Shown here one piece after another: positions 10,635 through 20,313 of a stretch of 64,000 nt of DNA. The DNA is taken from positions 1-64,000 of the forward strand of contig CANSFI010000006.1 in NCBI GenBank assembly GCA_947646095.1, in the 5' to 3' direction. Position 1 is the stretch's first letter; each line of letters begins with the position of its first letter. The notes below the pieces were generated by a model, which had not been told where the DNA came from, did no database searches, and saw nothing but the letters and a program-made list of their open reading frames with translations. The position numbers were made by a program, and so were the translations under genes. The DNA is from an uncultured Mycoplasmatota bacterium. Its GTDB lineage: Bacteria; Bacillota_I; Bacilli_A; RF39; UBA660.

Positions 10635-12068
10635 CTATTTATTAGTAAATTCTTTTATTTTTCTTTTTGCTCTTGTAGTTTGAACTTTATCTATCCAATC
10701 TTCTCTTGGACCATACGACATAACATCTGTAATAATTCTTACCCTATCTTTATTTTTTAATATATAATCAACATCTACTAATCTATCATTTACTACTGCT
10801 GATACCATTGTATTCCCTATATCGGAATGTATTTTATAAGCAAAATCAATTACAGTTGACCCAATTGGTAATTCAATAATATCGCCTTTAGTAGTATATA
10901 CATATATTTTATCTGTAAATAATTCTGATTTTACTTGTCTTACAAATTCTTGATTATCTCCGAAAACACTATTTATTTCTATTAAACTTTTAAAGAATTG
11001 ATATTTGCTTTTTAATTCTTCTTGCATTACATCTCTGGCATTACCTTTTTCAATATCCCAATAAGCAGTAAGTCCAAATGAAGCTATTTTATCCATATCA
11101 AACGTTCTAATTTGAGTTTGAACAAGTCTTTCATCTTCTCCAAATACAGTTGTATGAAGAGATCTATACATATTAGTTTTAGGATTATATATATAGTCTT
11201 TAAATTTATCATTAATAGGATGATATTTAGAATGAATTAATCCTAATGTTTGATAACAATTTTCAATATTATCTACCATTATTTTTAAAGATAATAAATC
11301 ATGAATATCAGATACTTTATGACCTTGATTAATTCTTTTATATATTCCATATATATTTTTGGTTCTTACTTTTATATTATGAGGTATATTTTTATTATTT
11401 AATAATTTATCAATAGTTATTAACATTTCTTGTAAAACTTTATTACTATCATTTTCTATTTGTAATTTAATTTCTTCAATTCTTTTATATTTATTAGGAT
11501 ATAGATATTGTAGTGACAAATCTTCTAATTCACTTTTTATTCGATATGCTCCAATATAATAAGCGAGTGGTACAAATATATCCATTGTTTCCATAGAATT
11601 TTCTTTTTGCTTAAATTCTGATTTAAATTCTAAAGTTCTCATATTATGAAGTCTATCTGCTAATTTAATGATTATTATTCTAACATCTTTAGTAATGCTA
11701 ACTATTATTTTTCTGGTATTAGCCATATTTTGATCTTGTTTAGTTGAAAAATTTAATTTACTTATTTTTGTTACTCCATCTACAAGTTTACCAACTTCTT
11801 GACCAAATTCTTCTATTATTTCTTCTTTAGTTATATTTGTATCTTCTAAAACATCATGTAATAAAGATGCACAAATAGTATCAGTATCAGCTTGCATTTC
11901 AGATAAAATATAGGCTACATTTAAAGGATGATTTATATAAGGTTCTCCACTTTGTCTAAATTGACCTTCATGTAATCCTTCTGCACAATAATAAGCTTTT
12001 TTTATTTTATTTATTCCTTCTTGATTATATTTTTTTACATTTTCAAGTAAATCATTTAATGATAACAT
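10635..12068 (-). CDS. rel: RelA/SpoT-type (p)ppGpp synthetase/hydrolase, short form (HD + synthetase + TGS)
   Basis: HD region SLLHDVLEDTNIT, synthetase YRSLHTTVFG, TGS VYTTKGDIIELPIGSTVIDFAYKIH; 477 aa. Confidence 0.9.
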   Translation of the reverse strand: MLSLNDLLENVKKYNQEGINKIKKAYYCAEGLHEGQFRQSGEPYINHPLNVAYILSEMQADTDTICASLLHDVLEDTNITKEEIIEEFGQEVGKLVDGVTKISKLNFSTKQDQNMANTRKIIVSITKDVRIIIIKLADRLHNMRTLEFKSEFKQKENSMETMDIFVPLAYYIGAYRIKSELEDLSLQYLYPNKYKRIEEIKLQIENDSNKVLQEMLITIDKLLNNKNIPHNIKVRTKNIYGIYKRINQGHKVSDIHDLLSLKIMVDNIENCYQTLGLIHSKYHPINDKFKDYIYNPKTNMYRSLHTTVFGEDERLVQTQIRTFDMDKIASFGLTAYWDIEKGNARDVMQEELKSKYQFFKSLIEINSVFGDNQEFVRQVKSELFTDKIYVYTTKGDIIELPIGSTVIDFAYKIHSDIGNTMVSAVVNDRLVDVDYILKNKDRVRIITDVMSYGPREDWIDKVQTTRAKRKIKEFTNK

Positions 12069-12086
12069 AAAACACCTCCTAAGAAA

Positions 12087-12119
12087 AACATGGCAAACTA
12101 ATAAAGAATGCCATGTTTA
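12087..12119 (-). terminator. Intrinsic terminator/attenuator between leader ORF and rel
   Basis: AAACATGGCA-ttctttattagt-TTGCCATGTTTTTC on minus strand. Confidence 0.8.
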
Positions 12120-12123
12120 ATAA

Positions 12124-12207
12124 TTAAATATTTTTTAAAGAAGAACAAAATAATAGTATGTTAAATTTTATTAAATTAAAAGAGCAGATTACTTTATTAA
12201 CTAACAT
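12124..12207 (-). CDS. Putative 27-aa leader peptide upstream of rel
   Basis: GGAGG-7nt-ATG; MLVNKVICSFNLIKFNILLFCSSLKNI*; stop immediately before terminator. Confidence 0.55.
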   Translation of the reverse strand: MLVNKVICSFNLIKFNILLFCSSLKNI

Positions 12208-12329
12208 ACATATTCCTCCTTCAATATATTGTTTTAAATTTACTACTTTTAATAATAAAAGTCAATGATTTTTAATAATTTTATTTTATAAATTAAAAAC
12301 TTCTAGATTTTTCTAGAAATTTTATCCTA

Positions 12330-12784
12330 TCCATTCTACTAATTTTGCTCCCCATAGGCTTCCTGTAATACTTCCTTCTGGTTTTTCTATTGTTAACTTT
12401 AAATTAGAATTAGTGGAAAATGCATCTTCTTCTATTTAAATATAATAAGTATTTTGTTACTTTCCAATTATCTAATTCTAAATATCCACCATCTGGTTTA
12501 CTTCCTTTAATAGATATATTTAGTTTTGTTCCATCACAATTTAAATTTCCATCTTCTTCTACATTACACCTTTTTGGATTAAAATTTTCATCTAAGTTTT
12601 TATTTGTTACATCTAATTCTACTTTGTTTATATATCTATTTATACTTTCTTCATCTGATGCATCTTTTACTTTTCCTATTATATTTATTATAAGGGGGAC
12701 TGCTATTAAGGTTATTATAGCTAGTATTATAATTACTGCTAAAAGTTCTATCAAAGTGAATCCGCATTTCTTCATATTTTTCAT
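12330..12784 (-). pseudogene. Pilin-like N-terminus with fragment of BspA-like C-terminus, apparently truncated by deletion
   Basis: KKCGFTLIELLAVIIILAIITLIAVPLI; 3' part matches 9718-9800 region (NLKLTIEKPEGSITGS). Confidence 0.65.
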
Positions 12785-12872
12785 TCTCCATTCTGTTTTT
12801 TATTATACAGAATTATTTTTGAGAATTATATTTACAACATAAATTTTAGACTAAAAAAAAGGCAATTAAACC

Positions 12873-14084
12873 CTATTCATTTTTCCAATAACCATTTTTA
12901 TAGTCATTATAATATCTTAAATCTTTTCTAAATAAAATATATTTTCTTTTAAATAAGTTATCTTTATAATATTTAATTGGATTAATATGACTTTTCCACA
13001 TACTTAATGCTTTCTTTTTATATTCATCATTTTTAATATATTTTTTAATAATATTTTTAGGTACAAAAGAAAGTAAGACTTCTTTATCTAAATATTCATA
13101 TTCTAAATCTTCTTTTTTAATTAAATCTTTTTCTAAAAGTTCAATTAAATTGCATCCAGCATGTGTTAAATAATAGCTAGATCTACCTTGTCTCGGATTT
13201 ATTTCTAAAACTTTAAATTTTTTATCACGATAGTCATACTTTAAATCAAATTCCCCAAAACCAGTAAAATTAATTGATTCAGCAAATTCTTTAACCATTT
13301 TGAGTACTTTTTCAGTACTATCAAACTGATTATAGCCATTAATTAAAACAGATGCATTACCAACTAGATTAAGTAAATGTTCTTGTAGTCCTATTTGAGC
13401 TAAAGTAATTCTTTTAACTTTACCCTTAGTATCAGAATAAATAACACTATCGAATAAATAACTATCATCACCTGGAATATATTCCTGAATAATTAAAGTA
13501 TTTTTATAACCACCTTTTTTAATACAATTAATAACTTCTTTTAATTCTTGTTCTGACTCTACTTTATATATTTTTTTCTTACCAACAAACTCCATATGTT
13601 TATAAGTTACTACATCAGCTGGTTTTACAATAGCAGGATAATCAAAATCAATTTTAATATCTCCATCAAAATTATAATATATAGTTTTAGGTAAATCTAT
13701 AATATTATTATTATAATAAGTTTTATAAAATAATTCTTTATTGGTTAATATATCTATTATATCTTTATTAGGATAATTGAAATAAAATTTATTTTCTAGT
13801 TTTTCTTTATTTTTAGAAATAACAGTAATATAGTATTCGGTTGATCCTACTAAAAGTATTTTTTCACTCTTATGTTCTTTATAAAATTCATCTAATATTT
13901 TTAGAAGTTCTTTTTCATTCCAGATATTAGGATAATATTTAGTATTAACTATTTTACTTAAATGTGTAAACCAAATAGGATTTTTACCTATCAAATAGGC
14001 TTTTTTACGATATTTTTCATGGTAACACCTAGCCATATAATAGGCATTGGCATCCATACCTAGTATTAATAATATAAAATCCAT
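12873..14084 (-). CDS. ATP-grasp carboxylate-amine ligase (D-aspartate ligase-like)
   Basis: ATP-grasp motifs YPAIVKPADV, FGEFDLKYD, LEINPRQGRSSYY; adjacency to alr/asnB/fem. Confidence 0.7.
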   Translation of the reverse strand: MDFILLILGMDANAYYMARCYHEKYRKKAYLIGKNPIWFTHLSKIVNTKYYPNIWNEKELLKILDEFYKEHKSEKILLVGSTEYYITVISKNKEKLENKFYFNYPNKDIIDILTNKELFYKTYYNNNIIDLPKTIYYNFDGDIKIDFDYPAIVKPADVVTYKHMEFVGKKKIYKVESEQELKEVINCIKKGGYKNTLIIQEYIPGDDSYLFDSVIYSDTKGKVKRITLAQIGLQEHLLNLVGNASVLINGYNQFDSTEKVLKMVKEFAESINFTGFGEFDLKYDYRDKKFKVLEINPRQGRSSYYLTHAGCNLIELLEKDLIKKEDLEYEYLDKEVLLSFVPKNIIKKYIKNDEYKKKALSMWKSHINPIKYYKDNLFKRKYILFRKDLRYYNDYKNGYWKNE

Positions 14085-14092
14085 AATTCCTC

Positions 14093-15268
14093 CTAATATT
14101 TAATTTCTGTCTTATTATCATTATAAATATGTACTCTTGGAATACGATTAGTAATAGACACTAATTCCTCATTAACATTTCTACCACTATTTAAAGCTAT
14201 ACTAGATATATTTAATTCTTCATCAATAATAGTAACTTTATCATTATTTTTTACACTTTCATCAACTAAAACCATAATAGCATCCATACATATAGCAATT
14301 ATTAAATATTTTTTATTGTTTATTTTAACATACTTATAATATTTAGTTATTCCATCTGCATATCCAATTGGAATAGTTGCGACTATACTATCTTTAGTAC
14401 AGATATACATCCCATGATAACCAACTGATTCACCTTTTTTTACATTTGCTATATTTACAACTTCACTATATAAATCAAATGCTTTTTTTAAATTTAAATG
14501 GTTATTTAAAGTTGTATCACTTATTTTTTTACCTTTTGTTTTAATAAATTTTTTTAAATTAAATATTATTTTTTTAATTCGTGATAATTGTTTAGAACTA
14601 GAAGAATATCCATACATAACAATACCTAATCTAACTCCATTTAAATAATCTAATTTTTTATGTTTAACTAAAGCTACTGAATCATAAGCATGAACAATTT
14701 CTATTTTATTTAAATCAATTAAACTAGTGAGTTCTAAAAATTTTTTTGTTTGTTTATCCCAAATAGTATCCAAAACACCAGTAGTTGCATAATGGGTATA
14801 AACTCCTTCTAAATTAATATCACTTTTTTCTAAAGTATCTACTACTTCTTTTACTTCTTCTTTAGTATTAAGACCTAATCTATTCATACCAGTATTAATT
14901 TTAATATGAACTTTTAAATTTTTTATATTTTCCTTAATTAATTGTTTAAAGTAATCATAAGAAATAATAGATATTGTAATATTATTATTTATAGCTATAT
15001 TTATATCTTTTATATTAATATAACCAAAACATAAAATAGGAATATCTTTATTATATTTTCTTATTTCTAAAGCCTCTTCTAGAGAAGAAACAGCTAAGTA
15101 ATTAATTCCACCATCAATTAATGATGATACTATATGCATACCATGACTATAAGCATTACCTTTTACCACTCCAAAATAATATTTATAGTCAGGATAATTT
15201 TTTCTAATATTTTCAATATTACTTTTTAAATTATTTTCATTTATTTCTACATATGTTTTTCTGTACAT
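14093..15268 (-). CDS. Alanine racemase-family PLP enzyme
   Basis: YFGVVKGNAYSHG PLP-lysine motif; INTGMNRLG; IPIGYADGI. Confidence 0.9.
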   Translation of the reverse strand: MYRKTYVEINENNLKSNIENIRKNYPDYKYYFGVVKGNAYSHGMHIVSSLIDGGINYLAVSSLEEALEIRKYNKDIPILCFGYINIKDINIAINNNITISIISYDYFKQLIKENIKNLKVHIKINTGMNRLGLNTKEEVKEVVDTLEKSDINLEGVYTHYATTGVLDTIWDKQTKKFLELTSLIDLNKIEIVHAYDSVALVKHKKLDYLNGVRLGIVMYGYSSSSKQLSRIKKIIFNLKKFIKTKGKKISDTTLNNHLNLKKAFDLYSEVVNIANVKKGESVGYHGMYICTKDSIVATIPIGYADGITKYYKYVKINNKKYLIIAICMDAIMVLVDESVKNNDKVTIIDEELNISSIALNSGRNVNEELVSITNRIPRVHIYNDNKTEIKY

Positions 15269-15274
15269 ATATTG

Positions 15275-17110
15275 CTACCCTTCTATAAAATATTTCTTAT
15301 ACCATAAAAGGAATACATAAATAATATAAATTTTTCGACCATTTGTTTTTCCTTTATAAAAATGATCATCCAATAATTTTAATAATTCTTTTTGATGAAA
15401 AAATTCATTTACATAATCTTGCTCAAATTCTTCTCTTACTTTTTTATAATATTTTTCTTCTTTAATCCAATAATGAAATGGTACAGGAAATCCCCATTTA
15501 GGTCTTTTTACCCACTCTTCTGGCAATCTTTCATAAGCACTTTTTCTAAACACATATTTAGTTGTTTCAGTAGTTACTTTATATTTATCTGGTATTTTTG
15601 ATGCAATAGACATAATAGTTTTATCCATAAAAGGAACTCTAAGTTCAATTGAATGAGCCATAGTCATTTTATCAGCTTTAAGCAAAATGTCTTCAGGAAG
15701 CCACAGATGCATATCTAAATATTGCATTTTAGTTACTTCATCTTTATCTTTTACCTTATCAAATATAGGTTTAGTTACTTCTTTAAATGTTTTACCAACT
15801 AAGTATTCATTTTTTACTACTTTTTCTTTTTCTTTTTCATTAAAGATAAAAGCTGAGCCTGTAAAATAATCTTCTAAAGGAAGTCCATTTCTAATTAAAA
15901 ACTTACGACCATGAAACCATGGAAGAGCATATGCTATTTTACCTAAGGGATATCTAATAAATTTAGGTAGTTTTCTATATATTAAGTCTTGTGCAGATAT
16001 TTCATAACAATTATATCCTGCGAATAATTCATCGGCCCCTTCACCTGATAGGACAACTGTTACATATTTAGATGCAATTTCTGATAAAAAGTAAAGAGGA
16101 ACTGCTGAAGGATTGCCTTCTGGTTCATCACAATAATACATAACATTTTCTAAACTATCAAAAAACTCATCTGGTTTTATTATTTTATTAATATTTTCTA
16201 TTTTTAACATATCTGATAATTCTTTAGCTTGATCTACTTCATTAAAATGTTCTCTTTCAAATCCTACTGAAAAAGTTTTATTTGGCATAAGTGTTGCGAC
16301 TATATAACTAGAATCAACTCCACCTGATAAAAAGGCACCTGATTTTACATCACTTCTTTTATGGTATTCTACTGATTCATCAACTAATTTTTGTATTTCT
16401 TTGGCATATTTTTCGATTGGTTTTTCAACAGAGTCAAATTTAACTTCAAAATATGATTTAATATCTAATTTACCATCTTTATAGTTAAAATAATGACCAG
16501 GTTTTAATTTAAATACACCTTTAAAGAAAGTTTCATTTAAAGCTGAAAATTGAAATGTTAAATAAGGTCTTAAAGCTTCTTTATTTACTTCCTTAATGAA
16601 ATCAGGGTGTTCTAGTAAAGCTTTTATTTCTGATGCAAACATAAATGTTCCATTCATATTAGGTGCATAATAAAATGGTTTTATTCCAAAATGATCTCTA
16701 GCTCCAAATAGGTTATTATTTTTAATATCCCAAATAACAAAAGAAAACATTCCTCTTAGCTTTTCAAGTATTTTATCACCATATTCTTCATAACCATGTA
16801 GTATTACTTCTGTATCAGTATCAGTACTAAAAATATGACCTTTTTTTTCTAATTGTTCCCTTAGTTCTAAAAAATTATAGATTTCACCATTAAAAATAAT
16901 TAGTTTATCTTTTTGTTCATTATAAATTGGTTGTGAACCACCATCTAAATCAATAATACTAAGTCTTCTAAAACCTAACCCTATATCATTAGATGCATAT
17001 ATTCCTTCACTATTAGGACCACGATGATATATTTTTTTAGTCATTTCTTTTAATATTTTTTCTTTATCCTTTTTATTTCTTTTATCTATAAATCCAACTA
17101 TTCCACACAT
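15275..17110 (-). CDS. asnB: Asparagine synthetase B-like glutamine amidotransferase
   Basis: MCGIVGF N-terminal nucleophile, SGGVDSSYI PP-loop. Confidence 0.9.
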   Translation of the reverse strand: MCGIVGFIDKRNKKDKEKILKEMTKKIYHRGPNSEGIYASNDIGLGFRRLSIIDLDGGSQPIYNEQKDKLIIFNGEIYNFLELREQLEKKGHIFSTDTDTEVILHGYEEYGDKILEKLRGMFSFVIWDIKNNNLFGARDHFGIKPFYYAPNMNGTFMFASEIKALLEHPDFIKEVNKEALRPYLTFQFSALNETFFKGVFKLKPGHYFNYKDGKLDIKSYFEVKFDSVEKPIEKYAKEIQKLVDESVEYHKRSDVKSGAFLSGGVDSSYIVATLMPNKTFSVGFEREHFNEVDQAKELSDMLKIENINKIIKPDEFFDSLENVMYYCDEPEGNPSAVPLYFLSEIASKYVTVVLSGEGADELFAGYNCYEISAQDLIYRKLPKFIRYPLGKIAYALPWFHGRKFLIRNGLPLEDYFTGSAFIFNEKEKEKVVKNEYLVGKTFKEVTKPIFDKVKDKDEVTKMQYLDMHLWLPEDILLKADKMTMAHSIELRVPFMDKTIMSIASKIPDKYKVTTETTKYVFRKSAYERLPEEWVKRPKWGFPVPFHYWIKEEKYYKKVREEFEQDYVNEFFHQKELLKLLDDHFYKGKTNGRKIYIIYVFLLWYKKYFIEG

Positions 17111-17118
17111 AAATCCTC

Positions 17119-18309
17119 CTATTTATTGTTTTTACGTAGTTTTGCTCTAACTAATTTTCTTCTAATTGGTATTATTAATTTATATAAAAAATTAATAAAT
17201 GGTTTTTGGATATAATCAAATTCACCAATAAATTCTGTATATTCCCCTCCAAATTTCTTTTTAAACTCATGTAATCCTATTAATTTATTAGTAGTATGAA
17301 CATCTCCAATTGTACCAAATTCATCAAATATTTCTATATTTCTTTTAAAAGCTTCTTTTATTTGAAAATCGAATAATTTATAATTTGATAAAGTCATTTT
17401 ATAATCTAAGTCATTAGCTCCATATAAATACCAAGCCTTATTACCATAGAAAACTGTTAAATAAGAACTAACATTTATCTCTTTATTCTTATTTTTTTCA
17501 AAAAATTTTAATTCTTCTTCTTTTTTCTCATTTGGTTCTTTTTTTATTTGTTCTTTTAATTTATCAACTATTTTTTTAGTATTTATTTTAGCAAGCATTA
17601 TTTCTACATGGTTATTTTCTTTAAAAGTATCATAAAACTTTTCATAATAACTTTCATCATGTGAATAAAAGTTTTGTCTTGTTTCAGTTAATTTCATTAG
17701 TCTTACAAATTCTTTTATATCATCTCTGTTTCCTATATAAGGTTCTGCTTCATAAAAGTTAGCTTTTTTTATAAAACGATGAACAGTTTTAGAATATCTT
17801 TTATCTATTGATTCTTCACTATCTAAATTAATTCTAAAAGTAAATCTAGGTTGCTCATTTTCAAAAAATTTATTTAATTTTTTTCTTTTAAAACCTATCT
17901 TATTTAAATTAGAAACTAATTTATAATTATTTTCACCTTCAATTACACTTGCTTCTTTATCAATAGTATGAAGTTTAATATCAGGATCTATTTTAAAAAA
18001 TAGTGATTTATGTTTTTTAGTAAACTCTTTTATATGATTGGTGAACATATTTAATAGTTCATAATCATTATAATCAATTGTATACCCTCTAGGTATATAA
18101 AAGTACGAATAATTAAAAGGTAGGCATTTTTTTAAAAGTAAAGCTGTACAAACTAATTTTTTATTCTTTTTTATTCCTACATAAAATGGAATCCAGCCCT
18201 TTAATTTAGATACCTCTCCCCATTCATATGATTTTAAAAAATGGCTATTAGGATTATTTTCTACAAATTTATTAAATTCCTGCTTTTCTATATTTTCTAC
18301 AAATTCCAT
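17119..18309 (-). CDS. FemX/MurM-like peptidoglycan bridge aminoacyltransferase
   Basis: FLKSYEWGEVSKLKGW, IPRGYTIDY; FemAB architecture with coiled-coil insertion. Confidence 0.85.
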   Translation of the reverse strand: MEFVENIEKQEFNKFVENNPNSHFLKSYEWGEVSKLKGWIPFYVGIKKNKKLVCTALLLKKCLPFNYSYFYIPRGYTIDYNDYELLNMFTNHIKEFTKKHKSLFFKIDPDIKLHTIDKEASVIEGENNYKLVSNLNKIGFKRKKLNKFFENEQPRFTFRINLDSEESIDKRYSKTVHRFIKKANFYEAEPYIGNRDDIKEFVRLMKLTETRQNFYSHDESYYEKFYDTFKENNHVEIMLAKINTKKIVDKLKEQIKKEPNEKKEEELKFFEKNKNKEINVSSYLTVFYGNKAWYLYGANDLDYKMTLSNYKLFDFQIKEAFKRNIEIFDEFGTIGDVHTTNKLIGLHEFKKKFGGEYTEFIGEFDYIQKPFINFLYKLIIPIRRKLVRAKLRKNNK

Positions 18310-18407
18310 AACTCACCTACTTTAGTATTAACTTGCTATATTAAGTATAGCATAACATTGTTTTATTTGGCAACTACATTTACTTAAGAAAAAAAGAAGA
18401 TAAGTGA

Positions 18408-18836
18408 CTATAAAAATTTTTTAACTCTCTTGGCACTTTCTTCTTGTAAAGTTACATATTCTTCAATTAACTCATTAACACTTCTATCTACTTCTTTGTG
18501 ATTTAATAGCTTTCTTCCTTCTGATATTCCCATATTAAATCCTTGAAATAAAATTTCGGCTAATTTAGAGGTAGTATGATCTGTTATCGTTTTTAGTTTT
18601 AGTGTATACCAGGTCATAACTTTATTCATAGTATTTGTTTTTTGGGGTTCCTCACTTCGATATTTTGAATAAACTTTATCAATTTTTTCTATCAAGTTTT
18701 GATATTTTTCTTGGTTAGTTTTCAAAAAACTCCTTAGTCCTTCATCTTTGGCTATATCTAAAATAAATTTAACAGCATCCAAACCCATATGAGCACCTTT
18801 ACTTAATTCATTTAAAGCTTTAATGTTATTTTCCAT
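18408..18836 (-). CDS. Hypothetical helical protein
   Basis: ORF with SD; ends in TAG. Confidence 0.6.
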   Translation of the reverse strand: MENNIKALNELSKGAHMGLDAVKFILDIAKDEGLRSFLKTNQEKYQNLIEKIDKVYSKYRSEEPQKTNTMNKVMTWYTLKLKTITDHTTSKLAEILFQGFNMGISEGRKLLNHKEVDRSVNELIEEYVTLQEESAKRVKKFL

Positions 18837-18920
18837 ATTTATCCTCCACTATTATTATTTACAAAAAATTAGTTTTTATTCTTTTGTTGAACTAATAAAC
18901 TCTTATTTTCATATACTATA

Positions 18921-19589
18921 TTGGTGATATTCATGGATAAAAAACTTGAAGGATTTACCTGTATTATGGTAATAGTTTTAATTCTTTTATTTTTCTATGA
19001 TGATGATAATGATGATTTTTATACTAATATAAAAGAAATAAAAGAGCCAAATGATTTAATTGTTTTAGTTAATAAGAATAATATTTTACCAAAAGATTAT
19101 ACACCTAATGATTTAAGATTAATTAATAATCGCTATGCCTTTGATAATAAGTATTTAAGGGAAGAAGCTGCTATTGCTTTTGAAAACTTAAGTGCAGATG
19201 CCTCTTCTTTAGGATATAAAATAATTGCAACTTCTACTTATAGGGATTACGAATATCAGGGTAAATTATTTAATGAGTATACTAATTCTAAAGGTTTAGA
19301 TTATGCCTTACTATGCTCTGCTAAACCAGGTCATTCTGAACATCAAACAGGTTTAGCAGTTGATGTGGAAGGTTCTAATGGTAATTATGATGATTTTGAA
19401 AAAAGTATTGAATTTAATTGGATGAAGGAAAATGCTCATAAATATGGATTTATTTTAAGATATCCTAAAGGTAAGGAACATATAACTGGTTTTAAATATG
19501 AACCTTGGCATTATCGTTATGTTGGTATTGAACATGCAACTAATATATATAATAAAAATATTACTTTAGAAGAATATAAAAAACAGTGA
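18921..19589 (+). CDS. VanY-like D-alanyl-D-alanine carboxypeptidase (M15)
   Basis: STYRDYEYQGKLFNEY, PGHSEHQTGLAVDVEG, EPWHYRYVG. Confidence 0.9.
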   Translation: MVIFMDKKLEGFTCIMVIVLILLFFYDDDNDDFYTNIKEIKEPNDLIVLVNKNNILPKDYTPNDLRLINNRYAFDNKYLREEAAIAFENLSADASSLGYKIIATSTYRDYEYQGKLFNEYTNSKGLDYALLCSAKPGHSEHQTGLAVDVEGSNGNYDDFEKSIEFNWMKENAHKYGFILRYPKGKEHITGFKYEPWHYRYVGIEHATNIYNKNITLEEYKKQ

Positions 19590-19606
19590 GTGAAAACTGT
19601 TTTTTA
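19580..19606 (+). terminator. Terminator hairpin overlapping the TGA stop of the VanY-like gene
   Basis: AAAAACAGT-gagtga-AAACTGTTTTTT. Confidence 0.7.
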
Positions 19607-19800
19607 TCTAATATAAAATAAACCAGGTAAAATATTAACTGCAATAAATGTATTAAAAAATAGTAAAAATAAATCAAAAGTAAATATTAAATAAAGTAAT
19701 ACACCTTTATATTTTTTAATCATTAAAATAATTGATGAAAAAAAGATAAATAATGATATAGATAAATTTAGTATTATTCCTAATATAAACATATCGATAC

Positions 19801-20244
19801 TTAAATTATAAGTAAAAAAGAGTCCAAACGAAGCAATAAATTAAAGTAAGTAAATTTAGTTGTTTTTAGTGGTTTCTGTTCTTTACAAAAAGCCAAATCC
19901 TTTTTAAAATATATCAAATATTTAATTGCATGTATTAAATGAAATAAACCTAATATAAAATAAATTATTCCAAACAATGATTTATCTATTAATATATTTA
20001 AAACCATAAAACTTCCTATAATAATTAATAACCTTCCTACAAACTTTTGATTTACTTTTCTATTACAAATTAAAATTATTAAAAATATTATAAGAAGAAT
20101 TAATTTAAAAAATATAGAAAAAGCCCCAAGTAATAAACTTACTATTGAAAATATAATTGATAATATAAGTAATGTTGTTTGATCTTTATTTAACATTTCA
20201 CGATAATATTTAGCATCCTTAATTTTTAACATAATATAAAACAC
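19801..20244 (-). CDS. Hypothetical membrane protein
   Basis: Multiple hydrophobic segments. Confidence 0.6.
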   Translation of the reverse strand: MFYIMLKIKDAKYYREMLNKDQTTLLILSIIFSIVSLLLGAFSIFFKLILLIIFLIILICNRKVNQKFVGRLLIIIGSFMVLNILIDKSLFGIIYFILGLFHLIHAIKYLIYFKKDLAFCKEQKPLKTTKFTYFNLLLRLDSFLLII

Positions 20245-20313
20245 CTCAATATTATTATATATATTTTTTTAGTGCTATGGGATTTATAACATAAAACTAA
20301 AAAAGATGGTAAC

